Source: Vanilla planifolia
Lineage: Eukaryota > Streptophyta > Magnoliopsida > Asparagales > Orchidaceae
Direction: 5' to 3'
NCBI GenBank assembly: GCA_023846275.1
Contig: JAIUJO010001296.1
Location: forward strand, 62,501 to 126,500
DNA: 64,000 bases
Both the position numbers and the translations under genes were made by a program. The first letter of the stretch is position 1; every line of letters begins with the position of its first letter. This document shows positions 1-13,565 of the stretch, in pieces. The notes beneath the pieces are model-generated. The model was not told the origin of the DNA, searched no databases, and saw only the letters and a list, made by a program, of their open reading frames with translations.

Positions 1-3000
1 TGACCTAGCTCTACTATACTCTACTCTACTCCACTCTACTCTACTTTACTTTGCACGTCTCTACTCTCCAACATTGCCTAGCCTAGCCTAACCAAACTCT
101 ACTCTACTCTACTCTACTCAACTCTACTATAGCCTAGCTTTGCTTGGCTTGGTAGCCTTGCCTAGCTTCGCCTAGCCAAGCCAAGCCTTACCTAGCCTTG
201 CCTATCCTAGCCTAACATTGCTCTACTATACTCTGCTCTGCTCTTTTATGCTATGCTTTGCTTTGTTCTTCTCTGCTCTGCTCAACTCTAATTTGCTCTA
301 TACTTCTCTATAATATTCTCTAGCCTAACTTAACCTTGTTCTCATCTACTCCTCTACTCAACTCTACTCTAACCTTACCTAGCCTAGCCAACCATAGCAT
401 TGCCTAACCTAGCTCTACTCTATTCTACTCTACTTTGCTCTACTCCATTTTTTTCTACTCAACTCTACTCTTCTCTAACCTAACCAAATCTAGCCTTACC
501 TAACCTTGCTATTCTCTACTCTATAATAGCCTCACATAGCTCAGCCTGGCAAACCTAGCTCTACTCTACTCTGCTCACTGCTCTACTTTGCTCTGCTCTA
601 CTCTACTCTACTCGAGCCTAATGTCGGCTATCCTAGCCTAACCTAGCTCTACTCTACTTTACTCTACTCTTCTCTACTCTACTCTACTCTTCAATACTCT
701 ACTCTAGTGTAGCCTAGCCTAACTAAGCCTGGCTTAGCATAAACTTTTATAACCTAACCTATCTTTACTCTACTTAACTCTTTTGTACTCTATTATACTC
801 TACCCTATTCTACTCTACTCTACCCCAACCTAGCCTAGCCTAACCTAGTAATATTCTTCTCTACTCTACTTAACTTTACCATATTGTAGCCTAGCTAGCC
901 CAGCCTAACCTAGACAAACCTAGCTCTGCTCGGCTTTGCTTTGCTCTGCTCTGCTCTGCTCTACTCTGCTCAACTTTTTTTTGCTCTACTCTACTATACT
1001 CTATTCTATTCTACTCTACTCTTGCCTAACCTAGCCTAGCATAACCTAACCTAACCTTGGTCTACACTATTATGCTCTACTCTACTCTACTCTAACCTAG
1101 CCTAACCTAGCTTAGCCTTGCCTAGCCTAGGGTAGCCTAACCTTGCTCTACTCTACTTTAATCTACTCTATTACACTCTACTCTACTCTATCCTACTCTA
1201 CTCTACTCTACTCTACTCTAGCCTAGCTTAGCCTACCCTAACTTAGTTTAGCTTAGCCTAACCAAATTTTACTCTACTCTACTATACTATTATCTGCTCT
1301 ACTCCGTATTCCACTACTCTTCTCTACTCTACTCTGCTCTCCTCTGCTCTGCTCAACTTTGCTCTACTCTACTTTTCTCTACACTATTCTACTCTGCTCT
1401 ACTCTCACCTTGCTACACCTAGCCAAGCCTAACCAAGCCCTACTCTACTGTAGCTAGCCTAGCATACCCTAGGCTAGCCTAACCTAGCTCTACTCTACTC
1501 TAGCATAGGCTTGCTTAGCCTAGCCTAACCTATCTATGCTCTAATCTACTTTGATCTACTATGCTCTACTCTATTTTGCTCTACTTTGTTCTTCTCTGCT
1601 CTATTATCTTCTGCTTTGCTCTACCAAACTCTACTCTGCTCTTCTCTACTCTACTATACTCTATGATAGCCTAGCCTAACCTAGCTCTACTCTACTCTAC
1701 TCTACTTTATTCCACTTGCCTACCCAAGCCTGGTGTAGCCTACCCTAGCCTAACCAAGCTGTACTTTACTTCGCTTTACTTTTCTCTACTCTACTCTACA
1801 CTACTTTACTCTACTCTACTATAATCTAGCCTAGCCTACCCTACCCTTACCTAGCATTGCCTAACCTACCTCTGGTCTGCTCTACTCTATTCTTCTTTGC
1901 ACTACTCAGCTATACTCTACACAACTCGTCTTTGCTACACTACCCTGTATTTTTCTGCTCTGTTATTCTACTCTGCTTTGCTCTGTTCATGTATGCTTTA
2001 CTCTACTCAGCTCTACTATCTACTATACTCTACTCTACTCTACTCTAATCTACTCTACTTTAATCTACTTTACTCTACTATACTCTACTCTACTCTACTT
2101 TATCCTACTCTAATCAACTCTAGCCTAACCTAGCTTAACTTAGCCTAATCTAGCACTGCTCTACTCTGCTCTACTCTACACTACTCTAGCTTATCCCAAC
2201 CTATCCTAGCCTACCCTAGCTTAGCCTAGCCTTACCAAGCTCTACTTTATTGTGCTCTACTCTACTCTACACTACTCTACTCTACACCAACCTACCCTTC
2301 TCTAGCCTAACCAAGCTCTATACTACTTTACCTACTCTATTATAGCCAAGCCTTGCCTAGCCTATGCTAGCCTAGCCTAGACTAGCTTAGCTTAACCTAG
2401 CTCTGCTATACTCTGTTCTACTATGCTATGCATGCTCTACTCTACTCTTCTCTACTCTGCTCCACTCTGTACTACCCTACTTTGCTCTAATCTTTACTCT
2501 AGCATATTCTAGCTTAACCTAGCTAGACCTTGCTCTACTCAACTCTACTCTAACAAACCCTAGACTGGCCTTTCCTAACTTGGCCTACCCTAACCTAGCC
2601 TAGCTTAACTTTGTTTTACTTTACTTTACTTTACTTTCCTCTACCATGATCTGCTCTTCTCATCTCTGATCTACTCTACTCCACTCAGCTCTGCTCTACT
2701 CTTCTCTACTCTACTCTTTTCTACTCTACTCTACACTACTCTAGCCTATCTTAGCCTAATCTAGCCTAGCCTAACATAGCTCTAATCTATTAAAAACTAG
2801 CCTAATGTAACCTAACATAACTTAGATCTACTCTATTCTACTATACTCTACTCTACTCTACTCTAACCTAGCCTAGCCTAGCCTCGTATAGTTTAGCCTA
2901 ACCTAGCTCTATTATTCTTTGCTCTACTCTACTCTGATCTTCTCTAGTATGTTTTTCTCTACTATGCTCTACTCTGCTCTGCTCTACTTTTCTCTGCTCA

Positions 3001-6000
3001 ACTCTACTCCATTGTACTCTACTCTTATCTACTCTGGCCTAGCCTAGCTTAATCGACCTATGCTCTATTCTACTCTTCTCTATGCTACTCTACTCTACTC
3101 TATCCTAGCTTAGCCTAACCTACACTAGCTTAGCCTACCTTAGCCTAACACTACTGTTCTAAGTTCTATGTTATTCTAATGTATTTTATTATACTCTACT
3201 ATACTCTACTCTAACTTAGCCTAGCCTAGCTTATCCAAACTCTACTCTTCTCTACACTACTCTAGCCTAACCTAGCTTAGTCTTGGTTAGCCTAACCTAG
3301 CTCTACTATACTCTACTCTGTTCTACTCTACTCTGTACTACTCTTCTCTACTCTACTCTACTCTGATCTGCTCTACTCTATTGTACTCTGCTTTATTGTA
3401 CTCAAGCCTAGACTTGCCTAGGCTAGCCTAACCAAGCTCTATTATACTCTATTCTACTCTAGCCCAGTTTAGGCTAGCCTAACCTACCCAAGCCTAGCCT
3501 AACCTAACTTAACCTAGCTCTACTCTACTCTACTCACCTCTACACCACTCTACTCTACTCTACTCTAATCTAATATAGCCTAACTTAACTTTACTCTACT
3601 CTACTCTAACCTAACCTAGGCTAGCCTAGCATAGCCTTGCCTAACTTAGCTCTACTCTACTCTGCTCTACTCTGTTCTATGATGCTCTGCTCTATTCTAA
3701 TCTACTCTTCTCTAATGCTACTCTACTTTACTCTACTCTAACCGAGCTTATCATAGCCTAACCTCTCCTAAAGTAGCCTAACTTATCTCTACTCTACTAT
3801 TCTCTACCATATTATACTCTACTCTACTCTACTCTACTTTACTGTACTCTAGACTTGTTGAGCTTAGCCTAACCTAGCTCTACTCTACCTTGTCATGATT
3901 TAGTTTTCACAAATCTGCTCTGATCTCCTCTACTCTACTATGCTTTTCTCTACTCTTCTCTACTTTGCTCTCCTCTCCTCTCCTCTACTCTACTCTACTC
4001 TAGTCTACTCCACTTTACTCTACTCTTCTCTATATTACTCTACTCTACTATACAATATTCTACTCTATTCTACTCTAATCATGCCTTGCTTAGCATAACC
4101 TAATCTTGCTCTAATCTACTCTACTCTAGGATAGCCTTTCGTTGCCTACCCTATCCTCACCTAGCTTAATCTTGCTATGTTGTTCTCTACTCCACTCTAC
4201 TCTACTCTAGCCTACCCTACCCTAGCCCACCTTAACTCTGATCTACTCTGGTCTACTCTGTACAACTCTACTATACTCTACTCTACTCTACATTGCTCTG
4301 CTCTACTCTTTTACATTGCTCTCTTTCTCTGCTCTGCTCTGCTCTCCTCTTATCTAATCTAATCCACTCTACTCTACTCTACTTTACTCTACTCTGCACT
4401 ACACTACTATACTCTAGCCTAGCCTAGCTTAGCTTAACCTAGTTAACCTAGCTCTATACTACTCTACACTATTCTACTCTAGCCTATCTTACTCAAGCCT
4501 AACCTAATCTAACATAGCTCTACTCTATTATATTCTAGTCAACTCTACTCTTCTTTACTCTACCCTACTCTAACTTAGCCTAACAAAGCTCTACCCTACT
4601 CTACTTTACTTTAGCCTATCCTTTTCTAGCTATCCTAGCTCTACTCTGCTCTTTTATGCTATGCTTTGCTCACCCTTCTATACTCTCCTTTGCTCTACTT
4701 TGCTATGCTCTATTCTACTCTGCTCTACTCTGTAGTCTATCATAACCTAACATAGCTCTACTCTACTCTACTCTACTCTAGCCTAGCCTAGCTAGACCTA
4801 GCCTAACATTGCCTAGCTTAGCCTAAACCTTCTTTACTCTACTCTACTTTACTTTGCTCTACTCTTCCCAGCTCTCTCTACTTTTCTCTACTCTATTCTG
4901 CACTACCCTACTCTACTCTGCTCGACTCTACTCTACTCTACTCAACTCTACTCTGCTCTACTGTCCTCTACTCTACCCTACTCTATTATACTCTACTCCA
5001 ACCTAACCTAGCCTAGCCTAGCCTAACCTAGAAGTACTCTACCCTAGTCTATTGTACCCTTGGTTAACATAGTCTAACCTAGCTCTGCTTTGCTCTGCTT
5101 TGCACTGCTCTACTTTTCTCTACTTTACTCTACTCTATTTTACCTTAGTCTATTATACTTTATTGTACTCTATTAAACTCTAGCCTAGCCTAGCCTAGTC
5201 TTACCTAACGTAGCATTACTCTACTCTACTCTAGCTTGGCCTAGCCTAACCTAGCCAACCCCAACCTAGCTCTACTCTACTCTACTTTACTCTACTCTAC
5301 TCTGCTCTACTCTACTCTACTCTACTCCACTCTACTCTACTCTACTCTACTCTATACAACTCTAACCTAACTTAGACTAGCTTAGCCTAAGTAGCTTAGC
5401 CTAACATAGATCTACTATGCTTTGCCTTGCTCTACTCTACTTTGCTCTACACTGCTTTGCTTTTCTTTTCTCTATTTTACTCTACTCTACTCTGCTCTGC
5501 TCTGCTCTTCTCTGCTCTGCTCTGTTCTACTCTACTCTGCTCTACTCTACTCTTATCAAGCCTAACCAAGCCTATAGTTGCCTAGCCTAATCAAGCTCTA
5601 CTCTACTCTACTCTTCTCTTCTCTATGCTACACTACTCTAGTATACTCTACTCTTGCCTTCCATAGCCTAGCCTAGCTTAGCCTAACCTAACTCTATTTT
5701 TCTCCACTTTACTCTACCATAATATATTATACTCCACTCTACTCAACTCTACTCTATTCTACTCTACTCTACTCTAACCAAGCCTAGCCTAAGCTAGCCT
5801 ATCTTTGCTCTACTCTACTCTACTCTACTTTAGCCTACCCTAGCCTACCCTAGCCAAGCTTAACCTAGCTCTACTCTACTATGTTCTGCTATGCATTATT
5901 CCACTCTACTCTACTCTTTTCTTTTCTACTATGCTAAGCTTTGCTCTACTCTAATATGCTCTACTCTGCTCTGCACTACTCTTCTCTACTCTACTCTACT

Positions 6001-7256
6001 CTACTAAGCTCAACTATATTATGCTCTACTCTAGCCTACTCCCTCTACTCTACTCTCCCTAGCCTAGCCTAACCTAACCTAGCTCTACTCTACTCTACTC
6101 TACTCTGCTCTACCGAACTCGACTCTAGCCTACCTTGACCTAGCCTAGCCTAACCAAGCCTATCCTAACCTAGCTCTAATCTACTCTACTCTCTTCTACT
6201 CAAATTTTCTTTATAATGCTCTGCTTGGTTCTGTGCTACTCTACTTTACTCTCTACTCCTCTCCTCTCCTTTACTCTCCTCTCTTGTACTCTCCTCTCCT
6301 CTTATCTATTCTCTTCTCCTCTACTCTACTCTATTGTAATTAACTCCACTCTACTCCACTCAACTATACTCTTCTCTACTCTACTCTATTTTACTATATT
6401 CTACTCCACTCTACTCTACTATAGCCTTGCATACCTTAAACTAATCTAACTCTATTCTACTCTACTCTATTCTAGCCTACCCTTGCTTAGCCTATAATAT
6501 TGTAGCCTAGCCTATCATAGCTCTTATGCACTCTACTCCACGTAAATCTACTCTAACCTGGCCAACCCTAGCTTATCTTAGCCCTGCTCTACTACTCTGC
6601 TCGGTCCTACACTCTGCTCTATTCTATATTTCTCTGCTCTGCTCTTCTGCTCTGCTCTGCTCTTCTTTTCTTTGCTCTGCTCAACTCTCCTCTCCACTCA
6701 TCTACTCTACTCTACTTTACTATTTCCTAGCCTAGCTTAGCCTAACCTTGCTCTACTCTACTCTACTCTGCTCTACTCTACTTTACTCTAGCTAACTTAA
6801 CCTAACCTAGCCTAACCTAACCTAGTCTAACCAAACTCTACTCTACTATACACTACTCTACTCTACTCTAACCTAGCCTAGTTTAGCCTAACCAAGCTCT
6901 ACTATACTCTACTCTACTCCACTCTACTCTAGCCTAATCTTTTTTAGCATAACCTAACTCTACTTTACTCTATTATGCTATGCTTTGCTCTGCTCTTCTT
7001 TACTCTTCTCTGCTTTACTCTACTCTGCTCTAGTCTGCTCCACTCTACTTTATTCTACTTTACTCTACTTTGTACTCTAGCCTAGCTTTGCTTAGCAAGG
7101 CCTAACCTATATCTACTCTACTCTACTTTATATTACTCTAGCCTAGCTTAGCCAAACATAGCCTAGCATAGCATAAAGTTGCTCTTCTCTGCTCTACACT
7201 ACTTTACTCTACTCTGCTCTGCTCTACTCTACTCTGCTTTTCTCTACTAAATTCTA
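1..7256 (+). repeat. Pentanucleotide satellite array, CTCTA orientation (left arm)
   Basis: The whole stretch is built of 5-bp monomers. Runs of CTCTA (with CTCTG, CTTTA, CTATA, CTCAA variants) alternate every few tens of bases with runs of CCTAG, CCTAA, CTTAG. Monomers are diverged by point changes but the 5-bp register is mostly held. No gene, RNA or mobile element is visible. The CTCTA strand has no stop codon in any frame when pure, so open frames occur here only on the + strand and encode a YSTLL-type pentapeptide periodicity; they end where CCTAG or CCTAA blocks bring in TAG or TAA. Strand given here is the strand carrying CTCTA. Confidence 0.95.
6254..6320. repeat. Pyrimidine-only CTCCT island (left arm)
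   Basis: The left-arm counterpart of the GAGGA islands, pyrimidine-rich on the + strand (CTCCT monomers). Read on the minus strand it shares motif order with the island near 8215-8280, including a nearby CCAAGCAGAGCATTA. A shorter CTCCT run lies near 3969-3987. Confidence 0.65.
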
Positions 7257-7270
7257 CTAGAGTAGAGCAG
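7244..7270. other. Strand-switch junction of the satellite array
   Basis: Upstream the + strand reads CTCTA-type monomers without exception; from the CTAG at 7257-7260 onward it reads TAGAG-type monomers, and this continues to the end of the window. There is no spacer and no recognisable insertion at the joint, only a short degenerate AT-rich stretch (CTAAATTCTA). The sequences on both sides, read outward, do not match base for base near the joint, so this is not a recent perfect palindrome. It is best described as an inversion breakpoint or head-to-head meeting of two diverged arrays. Confidence 0.9.
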
Positions 7271-7450
7271 GTAGAGTAGAGCTAGGTTAGGATAAGCTAA
7301 GGTAGAGTAGATTAGAGTAGAGTAGAGCTAGGTTAGGCTTGGTTAGGTTAGGTCAAGTTAGAGTAGGGTAGAGTAAAGTAGAGTAGAGTTGAATATCATA
7401 GAGTAGAGTAAAGTAGAGTAGAGTAGAGTAGAGTATTGTTGAGTAGAGTA

Positions 7451-7484
7451 GAGGAGAGGAGAGGAGAGGGGAGGGAAGGAGAGT
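7451..7484. repeat. Purine-only GAGGA island
   Basis: A run of GAGGA-type monomers, all purine on the + strand, where the usual T of GAGTA is replaced by G. Similar islands occur at several other places in the array. Confidence 0.7.
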
Positions 7485-8214
7485 AGAGGAAAGCAAATCT
7501 GAGTAGAGGAGAGGGTAGCATAATAGAGTAGAATGGGATAGAGTAGAGTGGAGTAGAGTAGAGTATAATAAAATAGGATAAGAAGAGTAGAGTAGAGTAG
7601 AGTAGAGTGGAGTAGAGTAGACTAGAGCTTGGTTAGGCCAAGTTGGGCTTGACTAAATTAGAGTAGAGTAGAGTAGAGTAGAGCTAGGTTAGGCTAGGCT
7701 AAGTTAAGCTAAACTAGGCTAGGTTAGGGTAGAGTAATAGCATAGAGTAGAGTAGAGTAGAGTTAACTTAGGTTAGGTTAGGTTAAGCTAGGCTACGCTA
7801 AGCTAGAGTAGAGTAGCATATAATAGAGTAGAGTTGAGTATATAAGAGAAAATTGAGTAAGGCAGAGTAGAGGAGAGGAGAGCAGAGCAAAGTAAAGGAA
7901 AGAGGAGTAGAGCGTTGAATATATAACAGAGTAGAGTAGAGCTAGGTTTTCTATTTTAGGCTAGGCTAGTCTAGAGTACAGTAGAGTAAGTAAGAGTAGA
8001 GTAGAGCTCAATTAGGCTGGGTTAGGCTAGGCAAGGCTAGGCTAGGCTAGAGTAGAGTAGGGTATAATAGAGTAAAGTAGAGTAGAGCTTGATTAGGTTT
8101 GGCTAGGCTTGGTTAGGCTAGAGTAGAGTAGAGTAAAGTAGTGTAGAGTAGTGTAGAGTAGAGTAGAGTAGAGTGGAGTAAAGTTGAGTAGAGTAGAGTA
8201 GAGTAGAGTAGAGT

Positions 8215-8280
8215 AGAGGAGAGGAGAGGAGAGAAGAGAATAAGAGAGGAGAGGAGAGGTGAGTAGAGGAGAGGAGAGCA
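8215..8280. repeat. Purine-only GAGGA island
   Basis: About 65 bp consisting nearly only of G and A on the + strand (GAGGA, GAGAA monomers). It is followed at about 8288 by CCAAGTAAAGCATTA, which resembles the sequence next to the inverted island of the left arm near 6254-6320. Confidence 0.7.
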
Positions 8281-11200
8281 GAGTAGAGCCAAGTAAAGCA
8301 TTACAGAGAAGAGTAGAGAAGACCAGAGAAGAGCAGAGAAGAGCAGACCAAAGTAAAGTAGAGCAGAGAAGAGTAGCATAGAGCATATCAAAGTAGAGTA
8401 GACTAGACTAGAGTAGAGAACGACATAGTAGCGTAGGGGTGAGTGGAGTAGAGTAGAGAAAAGTAGTGCAAAGATGAGTAGAGTAGAGTAGAGTAGAGAA
8501 AAGTTTTTAAGCTAGGCTAGAGTATAGTACAGAAGAGTAGAGTAGAATAGAGTAGAGCATAGCTAAGTTAGGCTAGGCTTGATAAGAGTACAATAGAGTA
8601 GAGTGGAGTAGAGTAGAGCAGAGTAGAGCATAGTAGAGTAGAGAAGGGTAGAGCAGAGCAAAGTTGAGTAGAGTGGAGCATAGTAGAAGAAGTAGAGTAG
8701 AGTAGAGCAAATAATAACAGAGTAGAGTAGAGCTAGGTTAAGCTAGGCTAGGCTAGAGTAGAGTGTAGCAGAGTAAAATAGAGTAATATGGAGCAGAGCT
8801 AGGTTAGGTAAGACAAGTCTTGGCTATGATAAAGTAGAGTATAGTAGAGTGGAGTAGAGAAACGTAAAAGAGAGTTGAGCTAAGTTAGGCTTGGCAAGGC
8901 TAGGTTAGGCAAGGGAAGGCTTGGCTATACTAGAGAAAAGTAAAGTAGAGTAGAGTAGAGCAAAGTAGAGTGGAGCTTGGTTAGGCTAGGCTAAGCTAGG
9001 CTAAACTAGGCTAGAGTAAATAAGAGTAGAGTAGAGTACAACACAATAAAGTATAACAGAGCAAAGAAAATAAGAGTAGAGCAGAGCAGAGAAATTTCAG
9101 ACTAGGCTTAATTAGGTGAGAGTAGAGTAGAGTAGAGTAGAGTAGAGCAGAGTAGAGTAGAGTACAGCGAGGTTTGGTTAGACTTAACTAGGTTAGGGTA
9201 GACTAGAGCAGAGTAGAGTAGAGCAGAGTAAAGTTGAGTAGAGTAGAACTAGGTTATGTTGGGCTAAGCTAGGCTAAGCCTTGCTAGGCAAGGCTAGGCT
9301 AGAGTAGAGAAGAGTAGACTGGAGTAGACTAGAGTCGAGTAGAGTAAAGCTAGGTTAGGCTAGGTAAGGCTAGGCTAGAGTAGAGTGGAGTGGAATATAG
9401 TAGAGCAGAGTAGAGTAGAACAGAGTAGAGCAGAGTAGAGTAGATCAGAGCAAAGGAGCTAGGTTAAGATGGGCTATAGTATAATAAAGTAGTGTAGAGT
9501 GGAGTAGAGTGTAGAATAGAGCAAGGTTAGGCTAGGCTAGCTTAGGCTAGGCTAGACTTGGGTAGGCTAGGTTAGGATAGAGTAGAGTAGAGTGTAGTAG
9601 AGTAGTGCTAGGTTAAATTAGGCTAGGCTAGGCTTGAGTATAATAGTGCAGAGTAGGGTAGAGTAGAGTAGAGCTGAGCAGTAATGAGCAAAGCTGAGTA
9701 GAGTTAAGCTAGACAAAGGTAGGATAGGAAGGCTAAGCTAGGCAAAGTAAGGCTAGGGAAGAGTAAAGTTGAGTAGAGCTAGGCTAAGTGAGACTAGGCT
9801 AGGTTATGTTAGAGCAGGGTGGAGTAGAGTTGAGTAGACTAGACTAGACTAGAGTAGGTGGAGTTAAGTTAAGCAAGGCTATGTTATGCTGGGCTAGGCT
9901 AGGGTAGGCTAGGTCAGGCTAGGCTAGAGTAAAGTGGAGTAAAGTACAATAGAGTAGAGTAGGGGTTGGTTAGGCTAGCTTATGCTAGTTTAGGCTAGGC
10001 TAAAATTGAGTATAGTAGAGTAGAGTAAAGTAGAGTAGAGAACAATAGAGTAGAGTAGAGCATAATAGAGAAGAATAGAGCCTAAAAGAGTAGAGCTGAG
10101 AAAATTAAAGTTGAGAAGGCTAGAGCTAGGATAGGCAAAGTTAGGCTAGGTTAGTGTAGAGTAGAGAAGAATAGAGTAGAGTAGAGCTAGTTTAAGCTAG
10201 GCTAAGTTAGGCCAGGCTTGGATCAGTTAGGCTTCGCTCGAGTAAAGTAGAGTAGAGCAGTATAGAGTTGAGTAGAACTCGATTAGGTTAGGCTAAGATA
10301 GGCTTGGCTAATGTACAATAACAAAGTAGATTAGAGTAGAGCATAACTAGGTTAGGCTAGACAAGGTTAGGCATGGCTCGACTAGACTATGAGAGAATGG
10401 AATAGAGTTGAGTAGAGTAGAGTAGAGTAGGACTAGGTTAGGTTAGGAGAGGCTAGGCTAGGGTATAGTAGAGTAGAGTGAGTTAAGTAGAGCAAAGTAG
10501 AGCTGAGCAGAATAGAGTAGAGAAAAGGAGAGTAAAGTAGAGCAGAGCAGAGTAGAGCAAAGCAGAGAAGAGCAAAGTAGAGTAGAGAAAAGCAGTGTAG
10601 AGAAGAGTAGAGTAGAGCAGAGGTTAGTAGGCTAAGCTTGGTTAGAGTAGAATAGAGTTGTGTAGATATGGTAGAGTAGAGTTTGGTTAGACTAAACAAG
10701 GCTAAAGTAGAGTAGAGGAAAGTAGAGCAGAGAAGAGAATAGCAGAGTAGAGTAGAGCAGAGCAAGGTAGAGTAGAGCAGAGCAGAGAAGAGCAGAGTAG
10801 AGTAGAGCACAAAAAAGTAGAGAAGAGTATAACAGAGTAGAATAATGCAGAGTATAGTAGACTAGAGTAGAGTACAGCAATGTAGAGCAGAGTAAAGTAG
10901 AGTTCAATAGAATAGAGTATAGTAGAGTATAATAGAACTTTGATAGGTATGCTAGACTTTGCTAGGCTAGGCTAGGATAGAATAGAGTAGAGTGAGTAGA
11001 GCTAAGTCAAGCTAGGTTTAGTTAGAGTAGAGTAGATTATAGTAGAGTAAAGTAGAGTAGAGTGGAGTAGAGGAGAGTAGAGTAGAGTCGAGCTAGGTTA
11101 GGTTTGGCTAGAGTACAATAAAGTAGAGTATAGTAGAGTAGAGTAAAATAGAGTAGAGAGGAGTAGAGTCGAGTAGAGTAGAGCAAAGTAGAGTAGAATA

Positions 11201-12840
11201 AAGCAGAACAGAGTAGAGAAGTGCAAAGAAAAGAAGAGCAGAGCAGAACAGAAGAGTAGAGTAGTATAATACAAAGTAAGGTACAGCAAAGTAGTGCAGA
11301 GCTGAGCAGAGTAGTGCAGAGTAGAGCAAGGTTATTCCATGCTATGCTATGCTAGGCTAAGCTAGCTAGAGTAGAGCTTAGTTAAGTGAGGTTAGGCTAG
11401 GGTAGGCTAGCAATGCTAGGCTAGCCTAAGCAAGATTAGAGTAAAGTAGAGTAAACTACAATAGTGCTAGATTAAGTAATGCTAGGCTTTGATAGGCTAG
11501 AGTAGAGTAGACTAGAGTAGAGTAGAGTAGAATAAGGTAGAATAGAGTAGGGTAGTGTATGGTAGAGCAGACAGAGCAGACCAAAGTAGAGTATAGTAGA
11601 CTTGAGTAGAGAACAACAGAGCAAAAAAAATCATAATAAGGTAAAACAGAGCTAAGCAGAGTAGAGTAGATTAGAGTAAAGTATAGTAGAGAAAGGAAAA
11701 CAAAGTAGAGCAAAAAAGAGTAGAGTAGAGCAAAGTTAGGCTTGGCTTGGCTTTTTTAGGTTCAATTAGGCTTGAGTAGAGTGGAGGAGATTATTGTAGA
11801 GTAGAGTAGAGTAGAGTAGAGTAGAGCAGAGTAGAGTAGAGAAGAGTATAGCTAGATTAGGTTTGGCAAGGCTAAGCTAAGCAAGAAGAGACTATAGTAG
11901 AATAGAGCTAGGTTAGGTTTGGCTAGCCTATGCTAAGATAGAGTAGAGTAGAGTAGAGTAGAGTAGAGTAGAGAAGAGTAGAGTAGAGTAGAGTAGAGTA
12001 GAGTTGAGCTAGGTTAGGTTAGGCTAGGCCAGGTTATGTTAGGCTAGGATAGGTTAGGCTTGCTTAGAGTAGACTAGAGTGGAGTAGAGCTGAGTAAAAT
12101 AAAATAGAGTAGAGCTAGGTTAGGCTTGGCTAGGCTAGAGTATAATAGAGTATAGTGGAGTAGAGCGAAGCAGAACAGAGTAGAGTAGAGTAGAGAATAG
12201 TAGAGAAGAGCATAATAGAGTAGGGAATAGTAATGTATAGCAGAGCTTAGTTAGAGAAGCCAGTCTAGGTTAGGCTATGCTAGGGTAGAGTAGAGTTTAG
12301 TAGAGCATTATTAGGCTAGGCTAGGCTAGGCATGCTTAGAGTAGAGTATCGTAGAGTAGAGTTAGGATAGGCTCGACTAGGCAAGGATAGGATAAGGTAG
12401 GGTAGGCAAGGCTAGCCTAGGGAAGAGTGGAGTAGAAAAGAGTAGAGCTCAAATTGGCAAGGCTAGGCTAGAGTTGAGTAGTGTAATGGAATAGAGTGGA
12501 GTACAGTAATGCTAGGTTAGGCAAGGTTGGGCTAGGCTAGGTAAGAGTAGAGTTGAGTAGTGTAGAGTAGAGTAGAGGAGAGTAGAATAGAGTAGAGCAA
12601 AATAAAGCAGAGAAGAGCAGAGTAGCACAGAGCATGGTAGAGTAGAGCAGAGCTAAGTTATGTTTAGCTAGGCTAGGTAAGAGTAGAGTAGAGTATAGTT
12701 ATGTTAGGCTGGGCTAGAGTAGAGTAGGGCAGAGCAGAAAGAGTAGAGCTAAGCTAGGCTAAACTAGAGTACAGTAGAGCTAGGCAGACTAAGCTAGGTT
12801 AGAGTAGATTAAAGTAGAGTTAGAGTATAATAGAGTATAG

Positions 12841-13565
12841 AACTAGGTTAGGCAAGATTAGGCTATGCTCAATTTGTCTAGGTTAGGCAAGGTTATGCTA
12901 AGCTAGGCTAGAGTATAATAAAGTAGAGTGGAGTAGAGTAGAGTAGAGCTACGTTAGGCTTGGCTAGGCAAAACTAGAGTACAATAGAGTAGAGTAGAGA
13001 AGAGTAGAGCAGATTAGAGTAGAGCAATGCAGAGTAGTGTAGAGCAGAAGAGAGTAGAGCAGAGTTGAGTAGAGTAGAGTAGAGCCATAAAAAGAAGAGC
13101 AAAGCATGGTAGAGTAGAGAAGAGCTAGGTTTTGTTAGGATAGGCTAAGCTAAGCTAGAGTAGAGTTTATTATGGTAGAGCTAGGTTAAGTTAGACTAGG
13201 CTAGACGAGGTTAGAGTAGGGTAGAGTAGAGTAAAGTATAGCAGAGTAGAGCTAAGTTAGGTTAGGCTAGGATAAGCTAACCTAGGCTAGGTTAGAGTTT
13301 AGTAGAGTTGAGTAGAGTATAGTAGAGTAGAGTAGAGCTCAGTTGGCTAAGAAAGGCTAGGCTAGAGCATTATGGAGTAGAGTTGAGCATAGCAAAGAAG
13401 AGGAAAGCAAAGTAGAATAGAGTACAGGAGAGTAGAGAAGATCAAAGTAGTGTAGAGTAGATCAGAGCTGAATAGAGCGGAGCAGAGCAGAGTAGAGTAG
13501 AGCTTGGTTAGGCTAAGCTAGCTAAGTTAGGCTAGGTTAGAGTTAAGTAGAATAGAGTTGAGTAA
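12841..13565. repeat. Higher-order duplication A, first copy
   Basis: About 0.7 kb whose order of rare variant monomers recurs about 950-970 bp downstream. Matching landmarks are TTTGTCTAGGTTA (12873 and 13843), GAGCAATGCAGAGTAG (near 13023 and 13998), TTATGGTAGAGCTAGGTTAA (near 13169 and 14136) and GCTAGAGCATTA (13361 and 14312). The copies differ by many substitutions and small indels. Confidence 0.8.

Noticed and set aside
3891-3915. Non-repeat patch TCATGATTTAGTTTTCACAA in the left arm
   Set aside because: Too short and flanked directly by array monomers. No duplication or terminal repeat is seen.
1857-6735. Open frames of 60-78 codons rich in Y, S, T, L on the + strand in the left arm
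   Set aside because: They are translations of CTCTA monomers (5 bp x 3 = the 5-residue YSTLL period). Stops appear only where CCTAG or CCTAA blocks occur. There is no protein-like composition and no codon signal.
6254-8280. A large perfect palindrome around the strand switch
   Set aside because: The first few hundred bases read outward on the two sides do not match. Only the islands about 1 kb out resemble each other, so a recent palindrome or hairpin artefact is not supported.
7257-12000. GGTTAGG/TTAGG runs suggesting telomere repeats
   Set aside because: The runs are short, interrupted, mixed with GGCTA and GAGTA, and not the plant TTTAGGG repeat. They are not a telomere or a clear interstitial telomeric site.
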